From: Comamonadaceae bacterium
GTDB taxonomy: Bacteria; Pseudomonadota; Gammaproteobacteria; Burkholderiales; Rhodocyclaceae
DNA: 64,000 nt
Assembly: GCA_029255645.1 (NCBI GenBank)
Contig: JANLJE010000024.1
Location: 1-64,000, forward strand
Direction of reading: 5' to 3'
Part shown: in pieces, positions 54,275 to 63,194 of the stretch
Layout of the letters: each line of letters starts with the position of its first letter
How positions within the stretch are numbered: position 1 is the first letter of the stretch
The notes under the pieces: model-generated
Databases searched by the model: none
Told to the model about the DNA's origin: nothing
What the model saw: the letters and a program-made list of their open reading frames with translations, nothing else
Made by a program: the position numbers and the translations under genes

Positions 54275-55154
54275 ATTGCAACCGCCGCTTCCGGAAAGCC
54301 CCGCCATGCCCGACGCCAAGCCAAGCCAACCTGCCTTCCTGCTCGCCCCTCCGGTCGCCCTGGAAGGTTCATCCCTGGCCGACCTGTTCGCCCACCCGGA
54401 CCTCTACCTGACCAACGACAGCGGCTTCCTGCTCGCGCCCCTGTACGCGCTCAGAAGCCAGGGCATCAAGGCCGAGTACCACGCCCTGCAGGCCAGCCAG
54501 GCCCTGCTCGACTTCTGCGCCGAACTGCCCAATGGCGGTGCCGACTACCTGGCCGCCGTGGCCCGCCTGGGCAGCGAGCTGTACGGCCTGGCCGCCGCCC
54601 AGCAGGGCCGAAGCGCGGTGCTGGACGCCAGCTTCCGCCACTGGCACATCCTCGCGGACCTGGCCCGCCTCTACCCGCAAGCCCCCCTTGTGCGCCTGCG
54701 GGTGGACCCGCTCACCTGCCTGTCGGCGGTGCTGCGCAACCAGTGCGACGGCCTGCCGGACCGGCTGCAATTCTGCGAGACGCCCCGGCGCGACCTGCAT
54801 GGCAGCTACGCCGCCCTGGCCCGGGCCCTGGAACTGTTCGGCCCCCGTCTGCTCGACCTGGACTACGCCCTGCTGGTGGACGACCCGGCTGCCGCCCGCC
54901 GCCAGGTCTTCGCCCACCTGGGCCTGGCCGACGCCCCCCTGTCCGCGGACCTGGCGGACAACCTACCCCAGGTCGAATCACCGGCAGCCCACCTGGACTA
55001 CTGGCGCACGGCTCCGGCCCGGGACCGTTTCGTGCAGGTCGCCCGGGACTACCTGGCACACCTGGGCGAACCCCTGCTGGCCGCCTGGGGCTGGAACCCG
55101 GCCGAGCTGGAGGCCCACCTCGACAGCCTGGAACAGGCCGGGAGCCGCCCATGA
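54267..55154 (+). CDS. Divergent sulfotransferase-like protein
   Basis: LADLARLYPQAPLVRLRVDPLTCLSAVLRNQ...LDLDYALLVDDPAAARRQVFAHLGL. Confidence 0.5.
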   Translation: MTELQPPLPESPAMPDAKPSQPAFLLAPPVALEGSSLADLFAHPDLYLTNDSGFLLAPLYALRSQGIKAEYHALQASQALLDFCAELPNGGADYLAAVARLGSELYGLAAAQQGRSAVLDASFRHWHILADLARLYPQAPLVRLRVDPLTCLSAVLRNQCDGLPDRLQFCETPRRDLHGSYAALARALELFGPRLLDLDYALLVDDPAAARRQVFAHLGLADAPLSADLADNLPQVESPAAHLDYWRTAPARDRFVQVARDYLAHLGEPLLAAWGWNPAELEAHLDSLEQAGSRP

Positions 55155-55705
55155 CCTCCAGCTACCCGGGTGGGCGGGTGCTCTGGCTGACGGGGCTCTC
55201 GGGCGCCGGCAAGTCCACCCTGGCCCAGATGCTCGACGCCTGGCTCAAGGAACAAGGCATCCACCCGGTGATGCTGGATGGGGATGCGATCCGCGACATG
55301 CTGCCGCCGGAGCTGGCCGGCCACGACCGGGCCAGCCGGCTCCGGATCGCCGGCTTCAACGCCCGTCTCTGCCGCTTTCTCGCTCACCAGGGTCTGACGG
55401 TGATCTGCCCCACCATTTCCATGTTCCACGAGATTCAGGCCTGGAACCGGGATAATATTCCGGGCTATGTGGAAATTTTCCTGGACGCCCCCATCGACCT
55501 GGTCAAGACCCGGGACCCCAAGGGCATCTATCGCCGCTACGAACGGGGCGAAGCCTCGGAGGTGGTAGGCCTGGACATCCGGGCTGAATACCCCCTGGCG
55601 CCGGACATCCGGCTGTCCATGGATGGGAACACGCCAATCGCAGCATCTTTCGACACTCTTATCAGCGCATTGAACGGACATTTTCATGGCAGGCATCACG
55701 GCTAG
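55151..55705 (+). CDS. CysC-like kinase, candidate cytidine-diphosphoramidate kinase (Cj1415-like)
   Basis: VLWLTGLSGAGKSTLAQMLDAWLKEQGIHPVMLDGDAIRDML...ICPTISMFHEIQAWNRDNIPGYVEIFLDAPIDLVKTRDPKGIYRRY...VVGLDIRAEYPLAPDI; lacks the FTGISSPYE motif of canonical CysC. Confidence 0.75.
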   Translation: MTSSYPGGRVLWLTGLSGAGKSTLAQMLDAWLKEQGIHPVMLDGDAIRDMLPPELAGHDRASRLRIAGFNARLCRFLAHQGLTVICPTISMFHEIQAWNRDNIPGYVEIFLDAPIDLVKTRDPKGIYRRYERGEASEVVGLDIRAEYPLAPDIRLSMDGNTPIAASFDTLISALNGHFHGRHHG

Positions 55706-56465
55706 CGATTTCACCGGGCTCGCGGAAGACTATTCCTCCTACCGCCCCGGCTATTCGGCCTCGGTCCTCGACGCCATCCTCGGGCTGGTGGGCAAGCCCA
55801 CCCCGGCCATCGACTTCGTGGACGTGGGCGCCGGTACCGGCATCTGGACCCGCATGGTGGCCCAGCGGGGCGTCGCCAGCGCCACCGCAGTGGAACCCAA
55901 TGACGACATGCGCGGCTTCGGCGAGCGGGACAGCCGGCACTTGCCGATTGCCTGGCGTCAAGGCAGCGGCGAAGCCACGGGGCTGGCCGATGGCTGCTGC
56001 GACCTGCTGAGCATGGCATCCTCCTTCCACTGGACCGATTTCGACAAGGCCACACGGGAATTCCACCGCCTGCTGCGCCCCCATGGCCTGTTCGTCGCCC
56101 TGTGGAATCCCCGCCTGATCGAGGTCAATCCCCTGCTGGTGGACATCGAGACTGAACTGACCCGGCTCAAGGGCAGCAATATCCAGCGGGTCTCCTCCGG
56201 CCGCTCCGGCATCACCGAAACCCTGACCGAACGCCTGTTCGCCAGCCCCTACTTCGACGACGTGGTGTACCTGGAAGGCCGCCATGTGGCCCGCCAGACC
56301 CCGGAGCATTACCTGGGCGTCTGGCGCTCGGTGAACGACCTGCAAGCCCAGTTGGGCGCCCAGCGTTTCGCCCAGTTTCTGGACTTTGTGGCGGAAAAAA
56401 CTGCCGGTCTGCCTTACATGGAAGCCACCTACCTGACCCGCGCCTGGGCCGCCCGGCGCGCCTGA
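55686..56465 (+). CDS. Class I SAM-dependent methyltransferase
   Basis: YRPGYSASVLDAILG...IDFVDVGAGTGIWTRMVAQRG...DLLSMASSFHWTDFDKATREFHRLLRPHGLFVALW. Confidence 0.85.
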   Translation: MAGITASDFTGLAEDYSSYRPGYSASVLDAILGLVGKPTPAIDFVDVGAGTGIWTRMVAQRGVASATAVEPNDDMRGFGERDSRHLPIAWRQGSGEATGLADGCCDLLSMASSFHWTDFDKATREFHRLLRPHGLFVALWNPRLIEVNPLLVDIETELTRLKGSNIQRVSSGRSGITETLTERLFASPYFDDVVYLEGRHVARQTPEHYLGVWRSVNDLQAQLGAQRFAQFLDFVAEKTAGLPYMEATYLTRAWAARRA

Positions 56466-56478
56466 TCCGGAGACAGTC

Positions 56479-58809
56479 GTGCAACTGCTCAGCAAGGCCC
56501 GCACCCTGGCCGCCCTGAAAGGGCAGCTTCAGCATGCCCGGGTGCTGCCCCAGGCCGCCTTCAGCACGACACGTTGGCAGCAGGAGCCCGCAGCCTGCCT
56601 GGCACTGGTCCGCGCCCGCCTCGGCGACGTGGAACTGATCGTCCGCTCCAGCGCCGCCAGCGAGGATTCCGCATGCACCTCCATGGCCGGCCGTTTCCTC
56701 TCGGTACCCCATGTCAAGACCGATGCCGAACTGAGCACCGCCATCGACCAAGTGATCGCCTCCTATGCCCCGGGCGACCCAGCCCGGGATGAGGTGCTGG
56801 TGCAGCCCATGCTGCAACAGGTCCTGCGTTCCGGCGTGGCGTTCAACACCGACCCCAACACCGGCGCCCCTTACCGGGTCATCAATTACAGCGAGGGAGC
56901 CGACACCTCGGTGGTCACCGGCGGCAAGGGCGGCGCTACCCATGTCCACGTCCCCGGCGCTCCCTTGGTAGGGTCGCCGGAGCTGGCACCGATCCTGGCC
57001 CTGGTGGATGAACTGGAAAGCCTGTTCAACGGGGTTCCCCTCGACATCGAATTCGCTGTCTGCGACGACGAGTTGTCGTCCGGCAGCACCAGCCTGGTCC
57101 TGCTCCAAGCCCGCCCGCTGATCCTGAAACTGGAGCGGGAACCCCTTGAGGCTCTGCAGGGCCGGCTGCACCAGATTGAGCAGAAGCTGATCCAGGGCAT
57201 GCGCCCCCACCCCTTCCTCCATGGCCGGGCCACCGTGTATGGGGTGATGCCCGACTGGAACCCGGCCGAAATCATCGGGGTGCGCCCCCGGCCTCTGGCC
57301 TTGTCCCTCTACCGGGAACTGATCACCGATGCCACCTGGGCCTACCAGCGGCACAACTACGGCTACAAGAACCTGCGCAGCTTCCCCTTGCTGCTGCACT
57401 TCCATGGCCTGCCCTACATCGACGTGCGAGTCAGCTTCAACAGCTTCATACCCCGGGACATCGACGGTAGTCTGGCAGACCGGCTGGTGGATTACTACAT
57501 CGACCGGCTGGTGGCGACGCCCAACCTGCACGACAAGGTCGAATTCGAGATCGTCTTCTCCTGCTATTCCCTGGACCTGCCCCAACGCCTGGAAGCCCTG
57601 GCCGAGGCGGGCTTTTCTGCAAGCGAACGGAGCCGTATCGCCGACAGCCTGCGCCAGCTCACCAACCGCATCATCAACCAGGAAAGCGGCCTCTGGCGCG
57701 CCGACCGGGACAAGCTGGAAACCCTGGTGCGGCGCCGTGAGGAAACCCTGGCCGCCGACCTGGAACCAGTGAACCGTATCTACTGGCTACTGGAGGACTG
57801 CAAGCGCTACGGCACCCTGCCCTTCGCCGGCCTGGCCCGGGCCGGCTTCATTGCCGTGCAGATGCTGCGATCCCTGGTCAGCGTCGGGGTCCTCAGCCCC
57901 CAGGATTACGATGCCTTCATGGCCAGCCTCAACACCGTCAGCGGCCAGTTGACCCGTGACATGCAGGCCCTGCCCCGCACCACCTTCCTGGCCAAGTACG
58001 GTCACCTGCGCCCGGGCACCTACGACATCCTTTCGCCCCGCTATGACGAGGCCCCCGATCATTATTTCAACTGGTCTCCCGGCGCGGCCGAAGGCGCCCA
58101 GCCCGGCAAGGCCGATTTCGCCCTGGGCCTCAAGCAGATGCGCGATATCGCCCGTCTGCTCCAGGAACACGGGCTGGAAACCGACGTGGTGGGCCTGTTC
58201 GACTTCCTCCAGGCGGGCATCGAACTGCGCGAGTACGCCAAGTTCCTGTTCACCCGCAACCTCAGCGACGCCCTCTCCCTGATGCGCCAGGTAGGCGAGC
58301 AATACGGCTTCAGCTCCGATGACCTGTCCTTCGCCGATATCCGGGATTTCTACGAACTGCACGGGGCCAGTACCGACATCCGGGCGCTGCTGGCCCAGAG
58401 TATCGCCCGGGGCCGGCAGCGCTATGCGGAAACCACCCATACCTGGCTGCCGCCCCTGATCACCCGCCCCGAGGACGTCTGGGGCTTTCGCCTCGCCGAC
58501 GCGGAGCCCAACTTCATCACCCAGAACTCCATCGTCGCCCCGGTGGTCTCTCACCAGGACCCGGAGCGGCTCGCCAACGCTATCGTCGCGATCCCCAGCG
58601 CCGACCCGGGTTTCGACTGGCTGTTCTCGCACCCCATCGCCGGCCTCATCACCGCCTACGGGGGCGCCAATTCCCACATGGCGATCCGGGCCGGGGAACT
58701 GGGCCTGCCCGCCGTGATCGGCACGGGGGAATTCCTGTTCGAAAAATGGTCCCGGGCCCGGCGCCTGGCCATCGATTGCGCCGCAAAGCGGGTGGAGCCC
58801 CTCACATGA
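56479..58809 (+). CDS. PEP-synthase-like protein, candidate L-glutamine kinase (Cj1418-like)
   Basis: N-terminal VELIVRSSAASEDSACTSMAGRFLSV...EVLVQPMLQQVLRSGVAFNTDPNTGAPYRVINYSEG; C-terminal swivel ITAYGGANSHMAIRAGELGLPAVIGTGEF. Confidence 0.8.
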   Translation: MQLLSKARTLAALKGQLQHARVLPQAAFSTTRWQQEPAACLALVRARLGDVELIVRSSAASEDSACTSMAGRFLSVPHVKTDAELSTAIDQVIASYAPGDPARDEVLVQPMLQQVLRSGVAFNTDPNTGAPYRVINYSEGADTSVVTGGKGGATHVHVPGAPLVGSPELAPILALVDELESLFNGVPLDIEFAVCDDELSSGSTSLVLLQARPLILKLEREPLEALQGRLHQIEQKLIQGMRPHPFLHGRATVYGVMPDWNPAEIIGVRPRPLALSLYRELITDATWAYQRHNYGYKNLRSFPLLLHFHGLPYIDVRVSFNSFIPRDIDGSLADRLVDYYIDRLVATPNLHDKVEFEIVFSCYSLDLPQRLEALAEAGFSASERSRIADSLRQLTNRIINQESGLWRADRDKLETLVRRREETLAADLEPVNRIYWLLEDCKRYGTLPFAGLARAGFIAVQMLRSLVSVGVLSPQDYDAFMASLNTVSGQLTRDMQALPRTTFLAKYGHLRPGTYDILSPRYDEAPDHYFNWSPGAAEGAQPGKADFALGLKQMRDIARLLQEHGLETDVVGLFDFLQAGIELREYAKFLFTRNLSDALSLMRQVGEQYGFSSDDLSFADIRDFYELHGASTDIRALLAQSIARGRQRYAETTHTWLPPLITRPEDVWGFRLADAEPNFITQNSIVAPVVSHQDPERLANAIVAIPSADPGFDWLFSHPIAGLITAYGGANSHMAIRAGELGLPAVIGTGEFLFEKWSRARRLAIDCAAKRVEPLT

Positions 58810-59447
58810 AACTGGTGGCCGTCAGTCAACGGGTGGATGTTTACCCGGAACGTCAGGAACGGCGCGACGCATTGGACCAGCGCCTGGTCCTCTGGCTGAA
58901 GACGGCCGGCTACCTGGCCGTTCCGGTCCCCAACCTGGCCTGGGAGACGGCCGAACTCAGCGCCTGGCTGACGCAACTGGCACCCTGCGCCATCCTCCTC
59001 TCCGGCGGCAACGACCTGGGCGAAGCGCCGGAGCGGGACCACACCGAGACCCTGTTGCTGCACTACGGGGCCAGCCAGCGCCTGCCCCTGCTCGGCATCT
59101 GTCGCGGCATGCAGATGTTGCTCACCCACGCTGGGGCCGGACTCCAGCCCCTGGAGGGCCACGTGGCGGTCCGCCACCCGTTGTTTCCGAACTTCCCCTA
59201 CTCGAGTCCCTGGCCGGAAACGGTGAACAGTTTCCACCGCTGGGGCGTCCGCGCCACGCCACCCGGCTACGCCCCCCTGGTTAGTGCCGCAGATGGCAGC
59301 ATCGAGGCCATGCGCCACGAGGCCCTGCCTTGGGAAGGTTGGATGTGGCACCCGGAGCGGGAACCCGAATTCAGCCCGGCAGACCTCGAGCGCCTGCGCC
59401 GCCTGATCGGCAGCCATACCAACCAGACGCACTCCCATCAACCCTGA
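58806..59447 (+). CDS. Class I glutamine amidotransferase-like hydrolase, candidate gamma-glutamyl-CDP-amidate hydrolase (Cj1417-like)
   Basis: AILLSGGNDLGEAPERDHTETLLLHYG...LPLLGICRGMQMLLTHAG...NSFHRWGV...MWHPERE; 4-nt overlap with upstream gene. Confidence 0.8.
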   Translation: MKLVAVSQRVDVYPERQERRDALDQRLVLWLKTAGYLAVPVPNLAWETAELSAWLTQLAPCAILLSGGNDLGEAPERDHTETLLLHYGASQRLPLLGICRGMQMLLTHAGAGLQPLEGHVAVRHPLFPNFPYSSPWPETVNSFHRWGVRATPPGYAPLVSAADGSIEAMRHEALPWEGWMWHPEREPEFSPADLERLRRLIGSHTNQTHSHQP

Positions 59448-59473
59448 TCCAATTCAACCCAGCAGCCCTGCCC

Positions 59474-60214
59474 ATGAAAGCCATCATCCTCGCCGCCGGC
59501 CGCGGCAGCCGCATGAAAGATATGACGAATGACCGCCCCAAGTGCCTGGTGGAACTCCGGGGCAAGCCCCTGCTCGAGTGGCAGCAGGCGGCCCTGCGTG
59601 CGGCAGGTTTCGACGAAATCGGCATCGTCACCGGCTACCGTCGGGAAATGCTTGCCGACCGGGGCATGCACGAATTCCACAACCCCCGCTGGGCGGACAC
59701 CAACATGGTCAGCTCCCTAGCCTGCGCCCGGGACTGGCTGCTGGCCGAACCCTGCCTGGTGAGCTACTCGGACATCTTCTACTCGGCCGCCGCCGTGCGC
59801 GCCCTGATGGACAGCGACGCCCCCCTGGCGATCACCTACGACCCGGACTGGCTGCAGCTCTGGCAGCAACGCTTCGGCGACCCGCTCCTGGACGCAGAAA
59901 CCTTCCGCCTGCAGCCGGATGGACAGACCCTGGCTGAGATCGGCAACAAGCCTCGGAGCATGGAGCAGGTGCAGGGCCAGTACATGGGCCTGCTGCACTT
60001 CACCCCGGCCGCCTGGCAGGCCGTGGAAACCCTTCGCGCCGGCCTGGCTCCCGAAATCCGCGACCGAATGCACATGACCGGCACCCTGCAGAGGCTGATC
60101 GAAGCGGGTAGCCCGCCGATCACCGCCCTGCCCTACAGGGGCCATTGGGGCGAAGTGGATTCGGCCGAGGACCTGGCCGCCTACATTGCCGCCGACGGGA
60201 GCGCCGCCCCATGA
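59474..60214 (+). CDS. NTP transferase, candidate CTP:phosphoglutamine cytidylyltransferase (Cj1416-like)
   Basis: MKAIILAAGRGSRMKDMTNDRPKCLVELRGKPLLEWQQAAL...YSDIFYSAAAVRALM. Confidence 0.78.
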   Translation: MKAIILAAGRGSRMKDMTNDRPKCLVELRGKPLLEWQQAALRAAGFDEIGIVTGYRREMLADRGMHEFHNPRWADTNMVSSLACARDWLLAEPCLVSYSDIFYSAAAVRALMDSDAPLAITYDPDWLQLWQQRFGDPLLDAETFRLQPDGQTLAEIGNKPRSMEQVQGQYMGLLHFTPAAWQAVETLRAGLAPEIRDRMHMTGTLQRLIEAGSPPITALPYRGHWGEVDSAEDLAAYIAADGSAAP

Positions 60215-61104
60215 ACATCCTCATCATCGGCGGCGCCGGCTTCCTCGGCAGCGGCATCGCCCGGACCTGTGTCGCGGCAGGCCACCAGGTCCGGGTATTC
60301 ACCCGGCCGACCCGCTCCCTGGCCCGGCTGGAGGACAGCCTCGGCCAGATCAATGTGTTCCACGGGGACTTCATGGACGACCACGCCATCAGCGAGGCCC
60401 TGGTAGGGGTGGATGCCGTGGTGCACTCCCTATCCACCACCTTTCCCAAGACCGTGATCGCCTCCGCCGCCTACGACGTCATGTCGAACCTGCTACCCAC
60501 GATCCGGCTGGTGGACAACTGCCTGCGCCTGGGCGTCCACAACATCACCTACCTGTCGTCGGGGGGCACGGTTTACGGGGAAGCCCAGTACCTGCCCATC
60601 GACGAGAAGCACCCACGCAATCCCCTCAGCCTCTATGGCCTTTCCAAACTGACCATTGAGAACTACCTGCACTTCATCGCTCAGAGCCAGGACCTGGCGG
60701 TGAAGACCCTGCGCGTCGGCAACCCCTACGGTATCGAGCAGAACATCTACGGGGTCCAGGGCATCGTCGGGGTGGCCCTGGGAGCCATGTTGCACGGCCG
60801 GCCTTTTACCATATTCGGGGATGGAAGCAACGTCCGGGACTATATCGCTGCCGAGGATGTATTCCAGGCCACCCTTGCCGCCATCAACTACCCGACTTCC
60901 CTGATCGCCAATATCGGCACCGGCCGCGGCACCTCGACTCTAGAACTACTGAATCTGCTGCAGGCCACCGCCCACAGCACGTTGGAAATTCAGCACCTGC
61001 CGGACCGGGGGATAGACGTGCGAGCCAACATTCTGGATTCGACACTGGCCCGGCATGAGCTGGGCTGGCCCCCCTTTGTCGGAGGCACAAAAAATTGCCA
61101 TTGA
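60211..61104 (+). CDS. NAD-dependent epimerase/dehydratase (GalE-like), probably frameshifted at the C-terminus
   Basis: [33 protein letters not shown]...YLSSGGTVYGE...YGLSKLTIENY; alternate frame after poly-C continues to 61207. Confidence 0.8.
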   Translation: MNILIIGGAGFLGSGIARTCVAAGHQVRVFTRPTRSLARLEDSLGQINVFHGDFMDDHAISEALVGVDAVVHSLSTTFPKTVIASAAYDVMSNLLPTIRLVDNCLRLGVHNITYLSSGGTVYGEAQYLPIDEKHPRNPLSLYGLSKLTIENYLHFIAQSQDLAVKTLRVGNPYGIEQNIYGVQGIVGVALGAMLHGRPFTIFGDGSNVRDYIAAEDVFQATLAAINYPTSLIANIGTGRGTSTLELLNLLQATAHSTLEIQHLPDRGIDVRANILDSTLARHELGWPPFVGGTKNCH

Positions 61105-61234
61105 TGAGATGTATAGACTTGGGAGTACAAAGTCGATGTTTCTAGAAAGTTCGAAGTCGGCTGAATTCAGAGCGGAAACTTATACATTGCACACGTATGA
61201 GTATTGATAAATCACTTACAAATAAAGTGCGGCC

Positions 61235-62194
61235 ATGACAATTCGAAAGTATGATTCGAGATTACGTGTATTAGTGACGGGAGGTGCTGGTTTTCTCGGG
61301 TCTCATTTGTGTGAAGCGCTTCTAAATCAAGGGTGCTATGTACTATGTGTTGATAACTTTTTTACTGGAACTAGAAATAACGTTGCCCATTTAATGGCAA
61401 ATCATAGATTCGAGTTGTATCGACACGATGTAACGTTCCCTTTGTATGTTGAAGTTGATCACATTTACAACCTTGCCTGTCCTGCAAGCCCGATACACTA
61501 CCAATTTGATCCAGTACAGACCACCAAAACAAGCGTCATTGGTGCGATTAATATGCTAGGGCTTGCCAAACGTTGTAAAGCAAAGATATTCCAAGCGTCT
61601 ACAAGTGAAGTATATGGCGATCCATCAGTTCACCCGCAAACCGAAGATTACTGGGGAAACGTAAATCCTATTGGATCCCGTAGCTGTTACGATGAAGGAA
61701 AAAGATGCGCGGAAACATTATTTTTCGACTACAACCGACAAAATAATGTTGATATCAAGGTGGCTCGTATTTTCAATACCTATGGCCCACGTATGCACCC
61801 CAATGATGGGAGAGTGGTCTCAAACTTTATAGTACAGGCTCTTCAGGGGCTGCCTTTGACAATTTACGGTAATGGATCGCAAACACGTTCCTTTTGCTAT
61901 GTTGACGATTTGATACAAGGCTTCATTAAATTAATGAATATGCCCGCCGATTTTACTGGACCTGTTAACCTTGGAAATCCGAATGAATTTACGATACTTG
62001 AATTAGCAAAGGAAGTGAGAGAGTTAACGGGGTGCAAGTCTGATATTGAATTCAAACCATTACCTCAAGATGATCCAAAACATCGCCAGCCGGATATCAG
62101 TGCTGCGAACCGTCATTTAGGATGGTCACCTTCTATACAACTACGAGAAGGTCTTATAAAAACGATTGAATATTTCAAGCAACCAGGAGTCTAA
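61235..62194 (+). CDS. UDP-glucuronate decarboxylase-like (UXS) NAD-dependent epimerase
   Basis: [43 protein letters not shown]...[35 protein letters not shown]...TSEVYGDP. Confidence 0.88.
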   Translation: MTIRKYDSRLRVLVTGGAGFLGSHLCEALLNQGCYVLCVDNFFTGTRNNVAHLMANHRFELYRHDVTFPLYVEVDHIYNLACPASPIHYQFDPVQTTKTSVIGAINMLGLAKRCKAKIFQASTSEVYGDPSVHPQTEDYWGNVNPIGSRSCYDEGKRCAETLFFDYNRQNNVDIKVARIFNTYGPRMHPNDGRVVSNFIVQALQGLPLTIYGNGSQTRSFCYVDDLIQGFIKLMNMPADFTGPVNLGNPNEFTILELAKEVRELTGCKSDIEFKPLPQDDPKHRQPDISAANRHLGWSPSIQLREGLIKTIEYFKQPGV

Positions 62195-63169
62195 ATGAAC
62201 GTATTAGTCACCGGTGGTGCCGGATACATCGGGAGCCATACCTGTAAAGCATTAGCGCTAGCTGGACATAACCCGGTCACTTATGACAACCTTTGCATGG
62301 GCCATGAGTGGGCGGTGAAATGGGGGCCGCTTGAGGTGGGTGATATTTCGAACCAGACCCGACTACGCCATGTCATAAATAAGCACAAAATTGATTCTTT
62401 CATGCATTTTGCTGCCTTCGCTTACGTTGGTGAATCGATGATTGCACCATCCAAATATTTTGTTAATAACATAGCAGGGACAACAATCCTATTAGACGAG
62501 ATAATTAATTCAGGAATCAACAAGTTTGTTTTCTCGTCGACGTGTGCTACATATGGAATTCCGTCATCGTTACCTATCGACGAAACCCTCCCCGCCAATC
62601 CCGTTAATCCCTACGGCCAAAGCAAGCTGAGCATAGAAGCGCAACTTAGATGGCTGGGTGATCTTGTCGGGCTGCGCTGGATAGCCTTGCGCTATTTCAA
62701 TGCTGCAGGTGCTGATTCCGCTGGAGAGGTTGGAGAGGCTCACGATCCAGAAACTCATTTGATTCCGCTTGCTCTGAAAGCGGCGGCTCCTGGAGACTTT
62801 TATTTGTCCGTTTATGGTAATGACTATCCAACCGACGACGGCACAGCAATTAGAGACTACATTCACGTCGAGGACCTAGCTTGCGCACACGTTAAGGCAC
62901 TCGGTGCTCTCATAGATCATCCGGTGAATGATTTTCTAAATCTAGGTACTGGCGTTGGTGTGTCGGTTCAGCAGGTGATAAACACGGTTGCTGCAGTAAC
63001 GGGATATATGCCTCGCCATCAATTTAGCCCAAGGAGGCCTGGTGATCCACCAGAGCTCGTCGCCAATTCAACTAAGGCAAAAAGAGTCCTCGGCTGGGCT
63101 CCTTCTAAAAGCACTATTGACGTGATTGTGGCAGATGCGTGGCAATGGTACAAGAAATCTATACTGTAA
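62195..63169 (+). CDS. galE: UDP-glucose 4-epimerase
   Basis: [51 protein letters not shown]...FSSTCATYGIPSSLPIDETLPANPVNPYGQSKLSIE. Confidence 0.92.
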   Translation: MNVLVTGGAGYIGSHTCKALALAGHNPVTYDNLCMGHEWAVKWGPLEVGDISNQTRLRHVINKHKIDSFMHFAAFAYVGESMIAPSKYFVNNIAGTTILLDEIINSGINKFVFSSTCATYGIPSSLPIDETLPANPVNPYGQSKLSIEAQLRWLGDLVGLRWIALRYFNAAGADSAGEVGEAHDPETHLIPLALKAAAPGDFYLSVYGNDYPTDDGTAIRDYIHVEDLACAHVKALGALIDHPVNDFLNLGTGVGVSVQQVINTVAAVTGYMPRHQFSPRRPGDPPELVANSTKAKRVLGWAPSKSTIDVIVADAWQWYKKSIL

Positions 63170-63194
63170 TTGCTCAGACCAAGGTTTATTAATT

